From assembly GCF_004339805.1 (NCBI RefSeq), contig NZ_SLUI01000003.1, positions 248,001 through 312,000 on the forward strand: a stretch of DNA of 64,000 nt, in the 5' to 3' direction. Under the pieces are notes generated by a model. The model saw only the letters and a list, made by a program, of their open reading frames with translations. It searched no databases and was not told the DNA's origin. The DNA comes from Anaerospora hongkongensis (GTDB lineage: Bacteria; Bacillota; Negativicutes; Sporomusales; DSM-15969). A program made the position numbers and the translations under genes. This document shows positions 52,774-59,070 of this stretch, one piece after another (the first letter of the stretch is position 1; the number at the start of each line of letters is the position of its first letter).

Positions 52774-52850
52774 GACTCCGTAGCTCAGCTGGATAGAGCG
52801 TTTGACTACGAATCAAAAGGTCGCAGGTTCGAATCCTGCCGGGGTCGCCA
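52774..52850 (+). tRNA. tRNA-Arg (anticodon ACG)
   Basis: A 77-base cloverleaf with acceptor GACTCCG/CGGGGTC, anticodon stem TTTGA/TCAAA, anticodon ACG at 52808-52810, T arm GGTTCGAATCC and encoded CCA. Its 3' end lies next to a tyrosine recombinase gene and is the probable integration site of the following element. Confidence 0.95.
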
Positions 52851-52957
52851 ATTATGTAAAGGGTTTTACGATCATTCGTAAAGCTCTTTTTTTCGTTTTC
52901 ATAGCAGTTTTACAACAACCGTACAACAACGCGGCGGAAACTGCATTTTTTAAAACA

Positions 52958-54124
52958 CTAATTAAGTGGTGCTTCCTGTTCAATCGTTGCGGCAGGAAAG
53001 GAGGTATTGAGCCATGAGGCGATTTTTTCCTGTCCGCCGGACATCCTGTGGGTGTAGACATTGAGAAGCATTTGTGTGGTACTGTGACCGAGGCGATATT
53101 GGGCGTCCTTGATGCTGACGCCGTTTTCTGATAGACGGCTGGCATGGTCATGCCGGAGTTTATGGAAGGTAATTTCAATGCCCGCCGCTTTGGCGACGCG
53201 CTTGAACTTTTTGGACCAGCTACGCGGGTCCTGCAATTTACCATAGGGATTGGGGAATACCAGGTCGTTATCTTCCCAGGGCAGGCTGCTAGCTTGAATA
53301 GTAGCGGTTTGCTGTGCCTGGTGCTGCTTCACTTGCAGGATGGCGACTTCCGGCAGCGGCAAGACGCGCCGGCGGGCAGCCGTTTTTGTGTCGTCGATGG
53401 CCGGTCCGTTATCGGTGATAATAGCAGCTCGTTGAATTCTGACGCTATCAGCCATGTAATTGAAGTCTGGCCACTGTAGGCCCAATAGTTCGGAGATACT
53501 GATACCGGTGGCCCATTCCAGCAATAGGGCGGTATACATTTCCGCGTCTGCTCGGGCCTCGTAGAAGAGGCGAGCCCACTGCTTTTCCGTCAGTGGTTTA
53601 AATTCTTTCTTACGCTTTTTCGGCAGGGCTACCGTTTTAAATGGCAGCCGGTGCAAAATTTCCTCATTAAAGGCTTTGTTGAGAGCAATGCGTAGTACGG
53701 TGAAGGCCAGTTCGGCCAGGCGTGGTCCGCCGCCGTTGGCCTTGATCTCATTGACCATATTCTGAATATCGATGCCTTTGAGCTTTTGCAGTTTAATAGT
53801 GCCAAGATGGGGCAGGATATGGTTTTTTACCACAGACCGGTAACCAATGAAGGTATTGGCCCTGACGCTGGCCTTGGCATAGATGTTCAGCCATTTTTCC
53901 ACCCACTGGCCGACCGTGATCTTGTCGGCATCGACAAAGACAGGTCCTTTGCTCTGTTCGAGCAGGGCCTCTTTTTTTAGTTGCACTTCTCCTTTGGTTT
54001 TGCCGTAGCAATATTTACGGATCAGTTTACCGGTTTCGGCATCGCGACCGAGCACGACGGCTGTCATCCACAGACCGTCTTTACGTTTACAAATCGTTCC
54101 TTCGCCATTGGCCCGTTTAGCCAT
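52958..54124 (-). CDS. Tyrosine recombinase (integrase), one catalytic Arg replaced
   Basis: A 388-residue phage-type integrase. An AP2-like arm-binding domain opens it (GEGTICKRKDGLWMTAV ... YCYGKTKGEVQLKKEALL), then a SAM-like core-binding domain (KITVGQWVEKWLNIYAKASV), then the catalytic domain. HKLRH, LGHSTTQMLLNVYTH (nucleophile Tyr) and the TKT Lys are present, but the first catalytic Arg of the usual TGxRxSEL box is Ser209 here (ATGISISELLG; codon at 53498-53500). This may leave the enzyme inactive. ATG 54124 has AAGGTGG nine bases upstream. It reads toward the tRNA, as in tRNA-integrated elements. Confidence 0.88.
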   Translation of the reverse strand: MAKRANGEGTICKRKDGLWMTAVVLGRDAETGKLIRKYCYGKTKGEVQLKKEALLEQSKGPVFVDADKITVGQWVEKWLNIYAKASVRANTFIGYRSVVKNHILPHLGTIKLQKLKGIDIQNMVNEIKANGGGPRLAELAFTVLRIALNKAFNEEILHRLPFKTVALPKKRKKEFKPLTEKQWARLFYEARADAEMYTALLLEWATGISISELLGLQWPDFNYMADSVRIQRAAIITDNGPAIDDTKTAARRRVLPLPEVAILQVKQHQAQQTATIQASSLPWEDNDLVFPNPYGKLQDPRSWSKKFKRVAKAAGIEITFHKLRHDHASRLSENGVSIKDAQYRLGHSTTQMLLNVYTHRMSGGQEKIASWLNTSFPAATIEQEAPLN

Positions 54125-54230
54125 GAGCACACACCACCTTACAGTATTGTCGGTGGCAAGGGCCGCTGCGCGCAGTTGTTGTATAACCCGTTGCCACCGC
54201 ATGCGGGTTGCAACGAATTACTGGCACAGC

Positions 54231-54446
54231 CTAGATTAATCGGACGATCAGGCCGGAAGTGACGAGAGGTTCTTCTCTCATGACGAGAAGCTCCATTTTC
54301 TTCTGCAGCGCTTCCAGTTTGGTTTTACCGTAGCCATAGCGACGGATGGATTTCCCGGTCGCGGGGTCGCGGCTGCAGACGGCAGCCACCCAGCGGCCGT
54401 CCTGACGACGATAGATACTGCCATTGCCATAATTGCCTTTTTTCAT
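54231..54446 (-). CDS. Stand-alone integrase arm-type DNA-binding domain (71 aa)
   Basis: It encodes MKKGNYGNGSIYRRQDGRWV, then AAVCSRDPATGKSIRRYGYG and KTKLEALQKKMELL, closely matching the N-terminal arm domain of the adjacent integrase (GEGTICKRKDG ... GKLIRKYCYGKTK), and ends soon after. GGAGG nine bases before ATG 54446. It may be a truncated duplicate or a free arm-site binder that competes with or assists the integrase. The 213 bases upstream (54447-54659) contain one GC hairpin (AGCGGCC/GGCCGCT at 54587-54607) and no gene. Confidence 0.68.
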   Translation of the reverse strand: MKKGNYGNGSIYRRQDGRWVAAVCSRDPATGKSIRRYGYGKTKLEALQKKMELLVMREEPLVTSGLIVRLI

Positions 54447-54659
54447 GTTCACACACCTCCTTTGGTCATGATTGGTCCGGGGCATATCGCCGCATTAAGG
54501 CGGCGTTCCGGAGGCACGCAGGCATTTGACCTCATGCACCATGTTCACACACCGTCCTTTAGTCTTTTTCATCCAGCAGTTACATCAGCGGCCGCCACTC
54601 GGCCGCTTTTCTATTTCCGGCTCTTACCGCCGGGATACCAATAATTACGAATCCACCGG

Positions 54660-55007
54660 TTAACCAGGGACAACTTTCGATTTATCATCCGCTTTCAAGG
54701 CCGCCACAAACTTTTCAATGACGGCACGGTCAGCCGGTGACAGGTTAGCAATGTCTTTGGCCAGGTCGGTCACGTCAGCCGGCAAGGACAATACGTCCGA
54801 GTCGACGCCAAGCAGATGATCGGTCGAGACTTTGAGAAGGCCAGCCAAACGGGCCAGTGTGTCACCGTCCGGTTCCGTACGGCCACGCTCCCAACTGGCC
54901 ACTGTGGACTGGTTGCCAGCGCCAATCGCCTTGGCCAGATCATCCTGGGACATATGGAGCTGCTGGCGGGCGGCGCGGATGCGTTTGCCTATTTCTTTAT
55001 TACCCAT
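54660..55007 (-). CDS. XRE-family repressor of the second element
   Basis: A 115-residue repressor with helix-turn-helix in residues 5-62 (IGKRIRAARQQLHMSQDDLA, GNQSTVASWERGRTEPDGDT) and a helical C-terminal part (LSPADRAVIEKFVAALKADD). Divergent from the excisionase-like gene, with palindromic operators between. No ImmA-type protease accompanies it. Confidence 0.88.
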   Translation of the reverse strand: MGNKEIGKRIRAARQQLHMSQDDLAKAIGAGNQSTVASWERGRTEPDGDTLARLAGLLKVSTDHLLGVDSDVLSLPADVTDLAKDIANLSPADRAVIEKFVAALKADDKSKVVPG

Positions 55008-55063
55008 ATTTCACACACCATTTCAATAATTTGCACACATCTGTAAAAGGGTTACTACCCACA

Positions 55064-55139
55064 TTGTAAATCTAAAAGTGCGATTTGTAAATATAAAAGT
55101 ACAAAATGTATTGATAAATGGAAAAACATCTCCTATAAT
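55064..55139 (+). promoter_or_regulatory. Operators and rightward promoter of the second element
   Basis: Two 20-base sites 21 bases apart: TTGTA-N10-TGCGA (55064-55083) and the perfect TTGTA-N10-TACAA (55085-55104). Then TTGATA (55111-55116), 17 bases, TATAAT (55134-55139). The palindrome TACAAAATGTA at 55100-55110 overlaps the second site and also occurs in the tail-cluster operators. Likely bound by the divergent XRE protein. Confidence 0.65.
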
Positions 55140-55195
55140 TAGTACATAATGCAATGATTGTATTGCATTAATTTATTTTATGGGAGGGATCTTCT

Positions 55196-55417
55196 ATGAC
55201 AAACACCAAACTGGTAGTTTCGGTCAAGGAATTTGCGGCCATGACCGGCATCGGTCAGAACCGAGTACGGGAGTTTTGCTATTTGCCGGATTTTCCGGCA
55301 TCCAAAGAAGGTAACCGTTTTTTAATCCATGTAGAAGCCGCCAATGAGTGGCTGCGGCGTCGAACCAGCGCCAAGGTGGGCGTGGATACGGCCAGTTTAA
55401 AGCGCATCCTGCCATGA
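55196..55417 (+). CDS. Excisionase-like helix-turn-helix protein (73 aa)
   Basis: It encodes MTNTKLVVSVKEFAAMTGIG, then QNRVREFCYLPDFPASKEGN and RFLIHVEAANEWLRRRTSAK, the MerR-like winged-helix pattern of excisionase/DNA-binding domain proteins. First rightward gene after the switch promoter; GGGAGGG precedes ATG 55196. Likely directs excision or early gene control. Confidence 0.75.
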   Translation: MTNTKLVVSVKEFAAMTGIGQNRVREFCYLPDFPASKEGNRFLIHVEAANEWLRRRTSAKVGVDTASLKRILP

Positions 55418-55478
55418 ACCCGGGACGCCGGGATAAACAAGAAAAAGTTGTCTTTGACCGGTGGAGGTGGGCGGGGCC

Positions 55479-55838
55479 GTGAATTACATTGCCGAGCTCA
55501 ATTATTTTTACGCCCGTCTGCTGGTACGGCCGTTATCGAGTGAAGCCCAGGCCTTGTGGGGAGTGCTCATGCATCTTTTTAACCGGGCCGGTTGGCCGCC
55601 TCAGTTAACGGTAGCTGCCAGCACACTGCTAGGGCTTTTGGGCTATAGCTATGCTACGTTGTCTCGGGCACGGACAGAACTGATAACGGCCGGACTGCTC
55701 ACTCATACGCCCCGCCCTGGCCGGTTAGCGCCATATTATGAACTGCAGCCCATGAATACTAAGCCTGTGGATAAAACTGTTAATAACCCTGTGGATAAGC
55801 CACGCCTGGCATTGGTGAAACCATTTTGCCAATCATAA
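55479..55838 (+). CDS. Short replication-initiation-like winged-helix protein (119 aa)
   Basis: It begins MNYIAELNYFYARLLVRPLS and resembles the N-terminal winged helix of phage replisome organisers / DnaD-type proteins (SSEAQALWGVLMHLFNRAGW, LLGYSYATLSRARTELITAG, LLTHTPRPG). The usual C-terminal DnaD-like domain is missing, so it may be a truncated form. GTG 55479 follows GGAGG at 55463-55467. Two large palindromes begin inside its 3' end. Confidence 0.6.
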   Translation: MNYIAELNYFYARLLVRPLSSEAQALWGVLMHLFNRAGWPPQLTVAASTLLGLLGYSYATLSRARTELITAGLLTHTPRPGRLAPYYELQPMNTKPVDKTVNNPVDKPRLALVKPFCQS

Positions 55839-55891
55839 TGAATGACAAGCGGAATGGCAAAACCGGATTTGCCAATCATTATGATTGGCAA
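55826..55891 (+). repeat. Pair of 23-base palindromes between the replication gene and ssb
   Basis: TTGCCAATCAT-T-ATGATTGGCAA occupies 55869-55891 with perfect 11-base arms. A second copy at 55826-55848 has arm TTGCCAATCAT and an imperfect right arm with two mismatches. The copies are 43 bases apart. Such repeated palindromes suit an initiator or regulator binding site, possibly the element's origin. Confidence 0.7.
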
Positions 55892-55988
55892 GTTGAATAC
55901 ATTATTTAAACGTAAACTCGATTCTAAACGTAAACCAATAATAGTAGTAGAGCATGTGACAATGTACATAACAAGGGAGAGGGTTGGC

Positions 55989-56318
55989 ATGAATAAGGTC
56001 TTTCTGGTGGGAAGTTTATCTCCGGACCCGGACATGCGGTATACCGTAAGTGGCAAAGCGGTTTGCTTCTTTTCGCTCACGGTGGCTTTTAAAACCAAGG
56101 TGCGGGAGGAAACGGATGCAATTGATTGCGTGGCCTGGGATACGCTGGCAGAGCTCATTGGTCAGGAGGGAAAAATTGGCCGAAGGGTAGCAATTGAGGG
56201 ACGCTTACATACGCGGCAGTTTGAGGGAGCGGATGGGAAGCGAAAGAAGGTAACCGAAGTGGTGGTCCGGGATATTGAGTTTTTGGACAAGCCGGGATTG
56301 GCCAGACCTGGTTGGTAA
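55989..56318 (+). CDS. ssb: Single-stranded DNA-binding protein
   Basis: A 109-residue OB-fold SSB: MNKVFLVGSLSPDPDMRYTV, VCFFSLTVAFK, IDCVAWDTLAELI, GRRVAIEGRLHTRQFE and VVVRDIEFLD. It lacks the long acidic tail of housekeeping SSBs, as is common on mobile elements. ATG 55989 follows AAGGGAGAGG; the longer frame upstream reads through the palindromes. Confidence 0.88.
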   Translation: MNKVFLVGSLSPDPDMRYTVSGKAVCFFSLTVAFKTKVREETDAIDCVAWDTLAELIGQEGKIGRRVAIEGRLHTRQFEGADGKRKKVTEVVVRDIEFLDKPGLARPGW

Positions 56319-56950
56319 TATTTCCCTCCCGGTTCACGGGAGGGGCAGGGGTGGGCACGGTGGATAAGGAGCCAGGGCGACGCTGCCGCGCAAGCGGTGC
56401 GCAGACGTCGGATAATGTCCTTATGTCACAGCCGTGTGCCGGGCGCGGCTGCAGCGGGGATATTGGCGGAGGCGGTGACCGATACAGGGCGGCAGGGTGG
56501 CGGGATAAGCGAATGACCTGCGGCTGCGCTGCTAAGGTGTTTCGCCTCGCGGCCCTGGTGACATAAGGCAATATTATCGGATGGCTGCGCTTCTCTTCCC
56601 TTGATGGGAAGGGGCAGGGATGGGTGATACAATCAGGCCGCCAACCTTATTTCTGTTTTTTGGAGGCGGCCGGTACCGCTTGTGCAGCAGGTCTGGGCGC
56701 GCGTAAAGGGAGTGTCCTGGCCTGCTCCCCTGCCAGACTGGTGAATAATAGCCAGGCAGGATACGGTTCTAAGCGCTAGCGGTGGCTGGACGGGAGCGGA
56801 TGAGGAGAGTGCAGCGTTAGCGGAACGCCGCAAGCAGCGGACGACCGGGCATAGAGCGGTATCCGTTTTAGGAGTACTGGTTGGCATTGAGCGGAGCGGC
56901 CTTGCCTATGTGTCAGTTAGCAAATAAGGTGTAATCACATCACAAGAGAG
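56319..56950 (+). other. GC-rich gene-free stretch with inverted repeats
   Basis: About 630 bases with no supported gene and much higher GC than its flanks. Features seen: hairpin CCCTCCCG/CGGGAGGG at its start (about 56325-56345); CGGATAATGTCCTTATGTCAC (near 56409) and its inverted near-copy (56558-56580) flanking about 130 bases; a second purine stretch GGGAAGGGGCAGGGATGGG near 56606 resembling GGGAGGGGCAGGGGTGGG near 56338; and GGCCGCC/GGCGGCC around 56636-56671. Could be a degenerated repeat unit, a structured RNA or an origin. Short ORFs in it look like chance frames. Confidence 0.5.
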
Positions 56951-56963
56951 AGGAGCAAGGAAA

Positions 56964-57500
56964 ATGAAAATTGTCATAGATCCCGGCCACTCCGGACCAA
57001 TAGAACCGGGAGCATGCGCCGGTAGCATCCAAGAGTGTGATATCGTATTATCAATTGGCCAAATACTGGCGGAGTGCTTATATGAGCAAGGTCACGAGGT
57101 CTTATTGACTCGGGCCGGCGATATTGAGACAGATGATCTTGCTTTCCGGGCGGAATTGGCTAATGCCAACCAGGCGGACGTTTTTGTCAGCATTCATACT
57201 AACAGTGTTGTTAATCCCGCCGCACATGGCACGGAAGTATACTATTATCCGGGGAGCGTGCGTGGCCAAAGATTGGCTGTCTGCATTCAGGACAGGCTGG
57301 TGGCAGAGCTCAAAACCACCGACCGGGGCGTGAAGGATGCCAATTTCCAGGTGCTGAGGGAAACAGATTGCCCGGCGGCGTTGGTGGAGATTGCTTTTTT
57401 GTCCAATGAAGAGGAGCGTAGACTGCTTATGTGTTATGTGGGCCAATTAGCGGCAGCTACGGCTATTGTCGCCGGCATTCAAGATTATTTTGATAATTAA
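56964..57500 (+). CDS. N-acetylmuramoyl-L-alanine amidase (Amidase_3)
   Basis: A 178-residue single-domain zinc amidase that cuts the bond between muramic acid and the stem peptide. IVIDPGHSG carries the first His ligand, SIQECD the Glu, VFVSIHTNSV the second His, and ALVEIAFLSNEEE the catalytic Glu. No signal peptide or wall-binding domain, so it resembles a lysis or spore-type cytoplasmic lysin. GAGAGGAGCAAGG precedes ATG 56964. It is followed by the RNA locus and small genes including a holin-like YvrJ. Confidence 0.9.
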   Translation: MKIVIDPGHSGPIEPGACAGSIQECDIVLSIGQILAECLYEQGHEVLLTRAGDIETDDLAFRAELANANQADVFVSIHTNSVVNPAAHGTEVYYYPGSVRGQRLAVCIQDRLVAELKTTDRGVKDANFQVLRETDCPAALVEIAFLSNEEERRLLMCYVGQLAAATAIVAGIQDYFDN

Positions 57501-57503
57501 TAC

Positions 57504-57533
57504 TTTACAAATATTACGTAATGAATATATAAT
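57504..57533 (+). promoter_or_regulatory. Promoter of the structured RNA
   Basis: TTTACA (57504-57509), 18 bases, TATAAT (57528-57533), directly after the amidase stop. Confidence 0.68.
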
Positions 57534-57539
57534 AAGTGC

Positions 57540-57657
57540 ATAATGAAATATTTGCTCCTGGAACGGGCAAACAACTGGTGACCCGCGTGGCCATAGGCCG
57601 CGCTTGTCATAAACCGTTCCAGGCGTAGAAGGCACACCTCCCCGGGGTGTGCCTTTT
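57540..57657 (+). ncRNA. Structured RNA with own promoter and terminator
   Basis: An estimated 118-base transcript. CCTGGAACGG (57557-57566) pairs with CCGTTCCAGG (57614-57623). Inside, GTGAC pairs with GTCAT and GCGTGGCC pairs with GGCCGCGC (loop ATA), with an asymmetric internal loop containing GCAAACAACTG. An intrinsic terminator follows at once: GGCACACC (57631-57638), GGTGTGCC (57646-57653), TTTT. It could be a stand-alone small RNA or a terminator-controlled leader (riboswitch-like) for the DUF1659 operon 37 bases downstream. It does not match a class I can name. Confidence 0.6.
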
Positions 57658-57693
57658 GCGTTGGCAACAAACGAGGAAAGGAGGAGGATAACT

Positions 57694-57915
57694 ATGGCTG
57701 TACAAAAAGTTCCCCAGGAAAGCAATATTGCGATTAAGGTGCAGACGGGCATTAGCGCCACTGGTAGCTCCGTTTATGCGACCCGAAACTACCCCTGCAA
57801 ACCGGCCACCACGGATCAGGACATCTTTGATGTGGCTGTCGCCTTGGGCGGACTGCAGAAGTATGCGGTCAGTACTATTCAAAGGATTGACACTGCCGAC
57901 ATGCTCAACGCGTAA
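57694..57915 (+). CDS. DUF1659 family protein (73 aa)
   Basis: ATG 57694 with GGAGGAGG upstream. It encodes MAVQKVPQESNIAIKVQTGI, then SATGSSVYATRNYPCKPATT and DQDIFDVAVALGGLQKY, the DUF1659 pattern. Function unknown; regularly found with DUF2922 and YvrJ in spore formers, as here. Confidence 0.8.
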   Translation: MAVQKVPQESNIAIKVQTGISATGSSVYATRNYPCKPATTDQDIFDVAVALGGLQKYAVSTIQRIDTADMLNA

Positions 57916-57953
57916 CAAAAGAGCGCAGAGAAAACAGGAAAGGAGGTTAGCAC

Positions 57954-58178
57954 ATGGCTGATACCCTTACACGAACACTGGAAATGGTGTTCCAAAACCA
58001 GGTTGGTAAGTCGGTAACCGTGTCGGTGAAGGAGCCGAAAGACGGACTGACATTGGCGGAAGTACAAGCGGTGATGGATACCATCATTGCCAAGAATATT
58101 TTCGCTACCACCGGTGGCGATTTAGTTTCCACTGTGGAAGCGCAAATCCGCCAGACGGCGATTACTGAATTAGCATAG
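57954..58178 (+). CDS. DUF2922 family protein (74 aa)
   Basis: MADTLTRTLEMVFQNQVGKS, then VTVSVKEPKDGLTLAEVQAV and MDTIIAKNIFATTGGDLVST, matching DUF2922. AAAGGAGGT precedes ATG 57954. Second gene of the small cassette; role unknown. Confidence 0.8.
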   Translation: MADTLTRTLEMVFQNQVGKSVTVSVKEPKDGLTLAEVQAVMDTIIAKNIFATTGGDLVSTVEAQIRQTAITELA

Positions 58179-58195
58179 TAAGAGGAGGTCACGAC

Positions 58196-58354
58196 ATGGA
58201 AGAAATGGCCCGCATGGCGGCGACCTATGGTTTTCCCATGGTCGTGGCCTTATTCCTTCTGGTAAGGCTGGAGAAGCGTTTGACCGACCTTACCGACGCT
58301 ATAAATAAAATGTGCTATTGCGTAGAAAGGATGGAGGTCACGAAAAAATCATGA
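58196..58354 (+). CDS. yvrJ: YvrJ family small membrane protein (52 aa)
   Basis: MEEMARMAATYGFPMVVALF, then LLVRLEKRLTDLTDAINKMC, is the YvrJ pattern: one membrane helix and a short amphipathic tail. Holin-like roles have been suggested for such proteins but are unproven; the upstream amidase makes that worth noting. GAGGAGGTC precedes ATG 58196. The stop overlaps the next ATG (ATGA). Confidence 0.82.
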   Translation: MEEMARMAATYGFPMVVALFLLVRLEKRLTDLTDAINKMCYCVERMEVTKKS

Positions 58355-58509
58355 TAAAAACGGTTTATGGTCCGCCGCCGGCTGACGAGGAGCGGATTGA
58401 AGCTACTAACCTGGAAATAGATATCAGTATTCGGGAAGAGAAAGCGACAGCAGAAACTATGCCTGGAGCTAAAGCCCAGCGCCGGAAGAAAGGAGTTGGG
58501 CTAGCGTGA
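58351..58509 (+). CDS. Small charged protein (52 aa), unknown
   Basis: MIKTVYGPPPADEERIEATN, then LEIDISIREEKATAETMPGA and KAQRRKKGVGLA. ATGA overlap with yvrJ and GTGA overlap with the next frame indicate a coupled operon. A longer frame from 58312 overlaps yvrJ and is unlikely. Family not recognised. Confidence 0.68.
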   Translation: MIKTVYGPPPADEERIEATNLEIDISIREEKATAETMPGAKAQRRKKGVGLA

Positions 58510-58622
58510 ATCTTGACACATTGCTGGTCACTATTGACGCGGTTTTGGACGCTCTGCCGGATGATATCGACAAAGAGCACCCAGAACGATTGAAAGCTGT
58601 TAGGGATGTCCTTGGACTGTGA
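58506..58622 (+). CDS. Small acidic protein (38 aa), unknown
   Basis: GTG 58506 overlaps the previous stop (GTGA). It encodes MNLDTLLVTIDAVLDALPDD, then IDKEHPERLKAVRDVLGL. Helical, no membrane segment. AAAGGAG at 58490-58496 supports the start. Last gene of the cassette, followed by a hairpin. Confidence 0.6.
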   Translation: MNLDTLLVTIDAVLDALPDDIDKEHPERLKAVRDVLGL

Positions 58623-58657
58623 TTACAATTCGCAAACTGCATACGGATAAAGGATGG

Positions 58658-58684
58658 AAGCACACCGAAGCGGTGTGCTTTCGC
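58658..58684 (+). terminator. Hairpin ending the small-gene cassette
   Basis: AAGCACACCG and CGGTGTGCTT around AAG, then TTCGCT. The stem is strong and the T tract short. The following stretch to 58921 is AT-rich with no gene seen. Confidence 0.65.
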
Positions 58685-58921
58685 TACTTCCTCCTTCTGA
58701 TGCTATTGTCTGTATGCCAATTCAATTATTGTTTAAACTAGCTCTTGATTTAGCGGAAAGTTTACATTAATATCCTCCCTTCAAAACGCCGTTAGACTGA
58801 AATAGGCAAATTTCTCAAATGTTTTACTATAACCCGTGATTTTTTTGAAGAATAGAGCGGATATTAAGAACACCTAATGCAAGAAATATGCCAAAAATAT
58901 ATTTGCGGGTAGCGTTTTAGA

Positions 58922-58967
58922 CAAAAAGCCCCTATTGCCAGTTTTACAAGACAGTAGGGGCTTTTCA
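58922..58967 (-). terminator. Leftward terminator of the sigma-54 activator gene
   Basis: On the minus strand AAAAGCCCCTACTG pairs with CAATAGGGGCTTTTT and runs into T. It could also work rightward. Confidence 0.78.
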
Positions 58968-59070
58968 GTATAGTAAAAATACTTTAATGGATGTAATTTT
59001 ATCACAGAACTACAACTCTTATTACAAAGGTTCCAGCGGGAACGTCTAAGAGGTTTTTGTAAAAAATGCT

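Larger units (their letters stand above)
52851..58684 (+). mobile_element. Small integrative element next to tRNA-Arg
   Basis: From the tRNA 3' end: tyrosine recombinase, stand-alone arm-domain protein and XRE repressor (leftward), then excisionase-like protein, short replication-type protein, palindromes, ssb (rightward), a GC-rich gene-free stretch, amidase, an RNA and five small genes. No relaxase, capsid or terminase seen. I found no second copy of the tRNA 3' end in the window, so the right limit is arbitrary (set at the last terminator); the amidase/DUF1659 part could belong to the chromosome. Confidence 0.5.

Noticed and set aside
55842..55988. N-terminal extension of ssb
   Set aside because: It reads through the palindromes and lacks the SSB fold; ATG 55989 with AAGGGAGAGG starts exactly where the OB-fold begins.
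56312..56887. Several 60-85 codon frames in the GC-rich stretch
   Set aside because: Arg/Gly/Pro-rich, no ribosome sites, present on both strands; typical of chance frames in GC-rich DNA.
52851..58684. Second attachment-site copy of the tRNA-Arg 3' end
   Set aside because: I looked for GGTTCGAATCC and CGGGGTCGCCA downstream and did not find them in the window.
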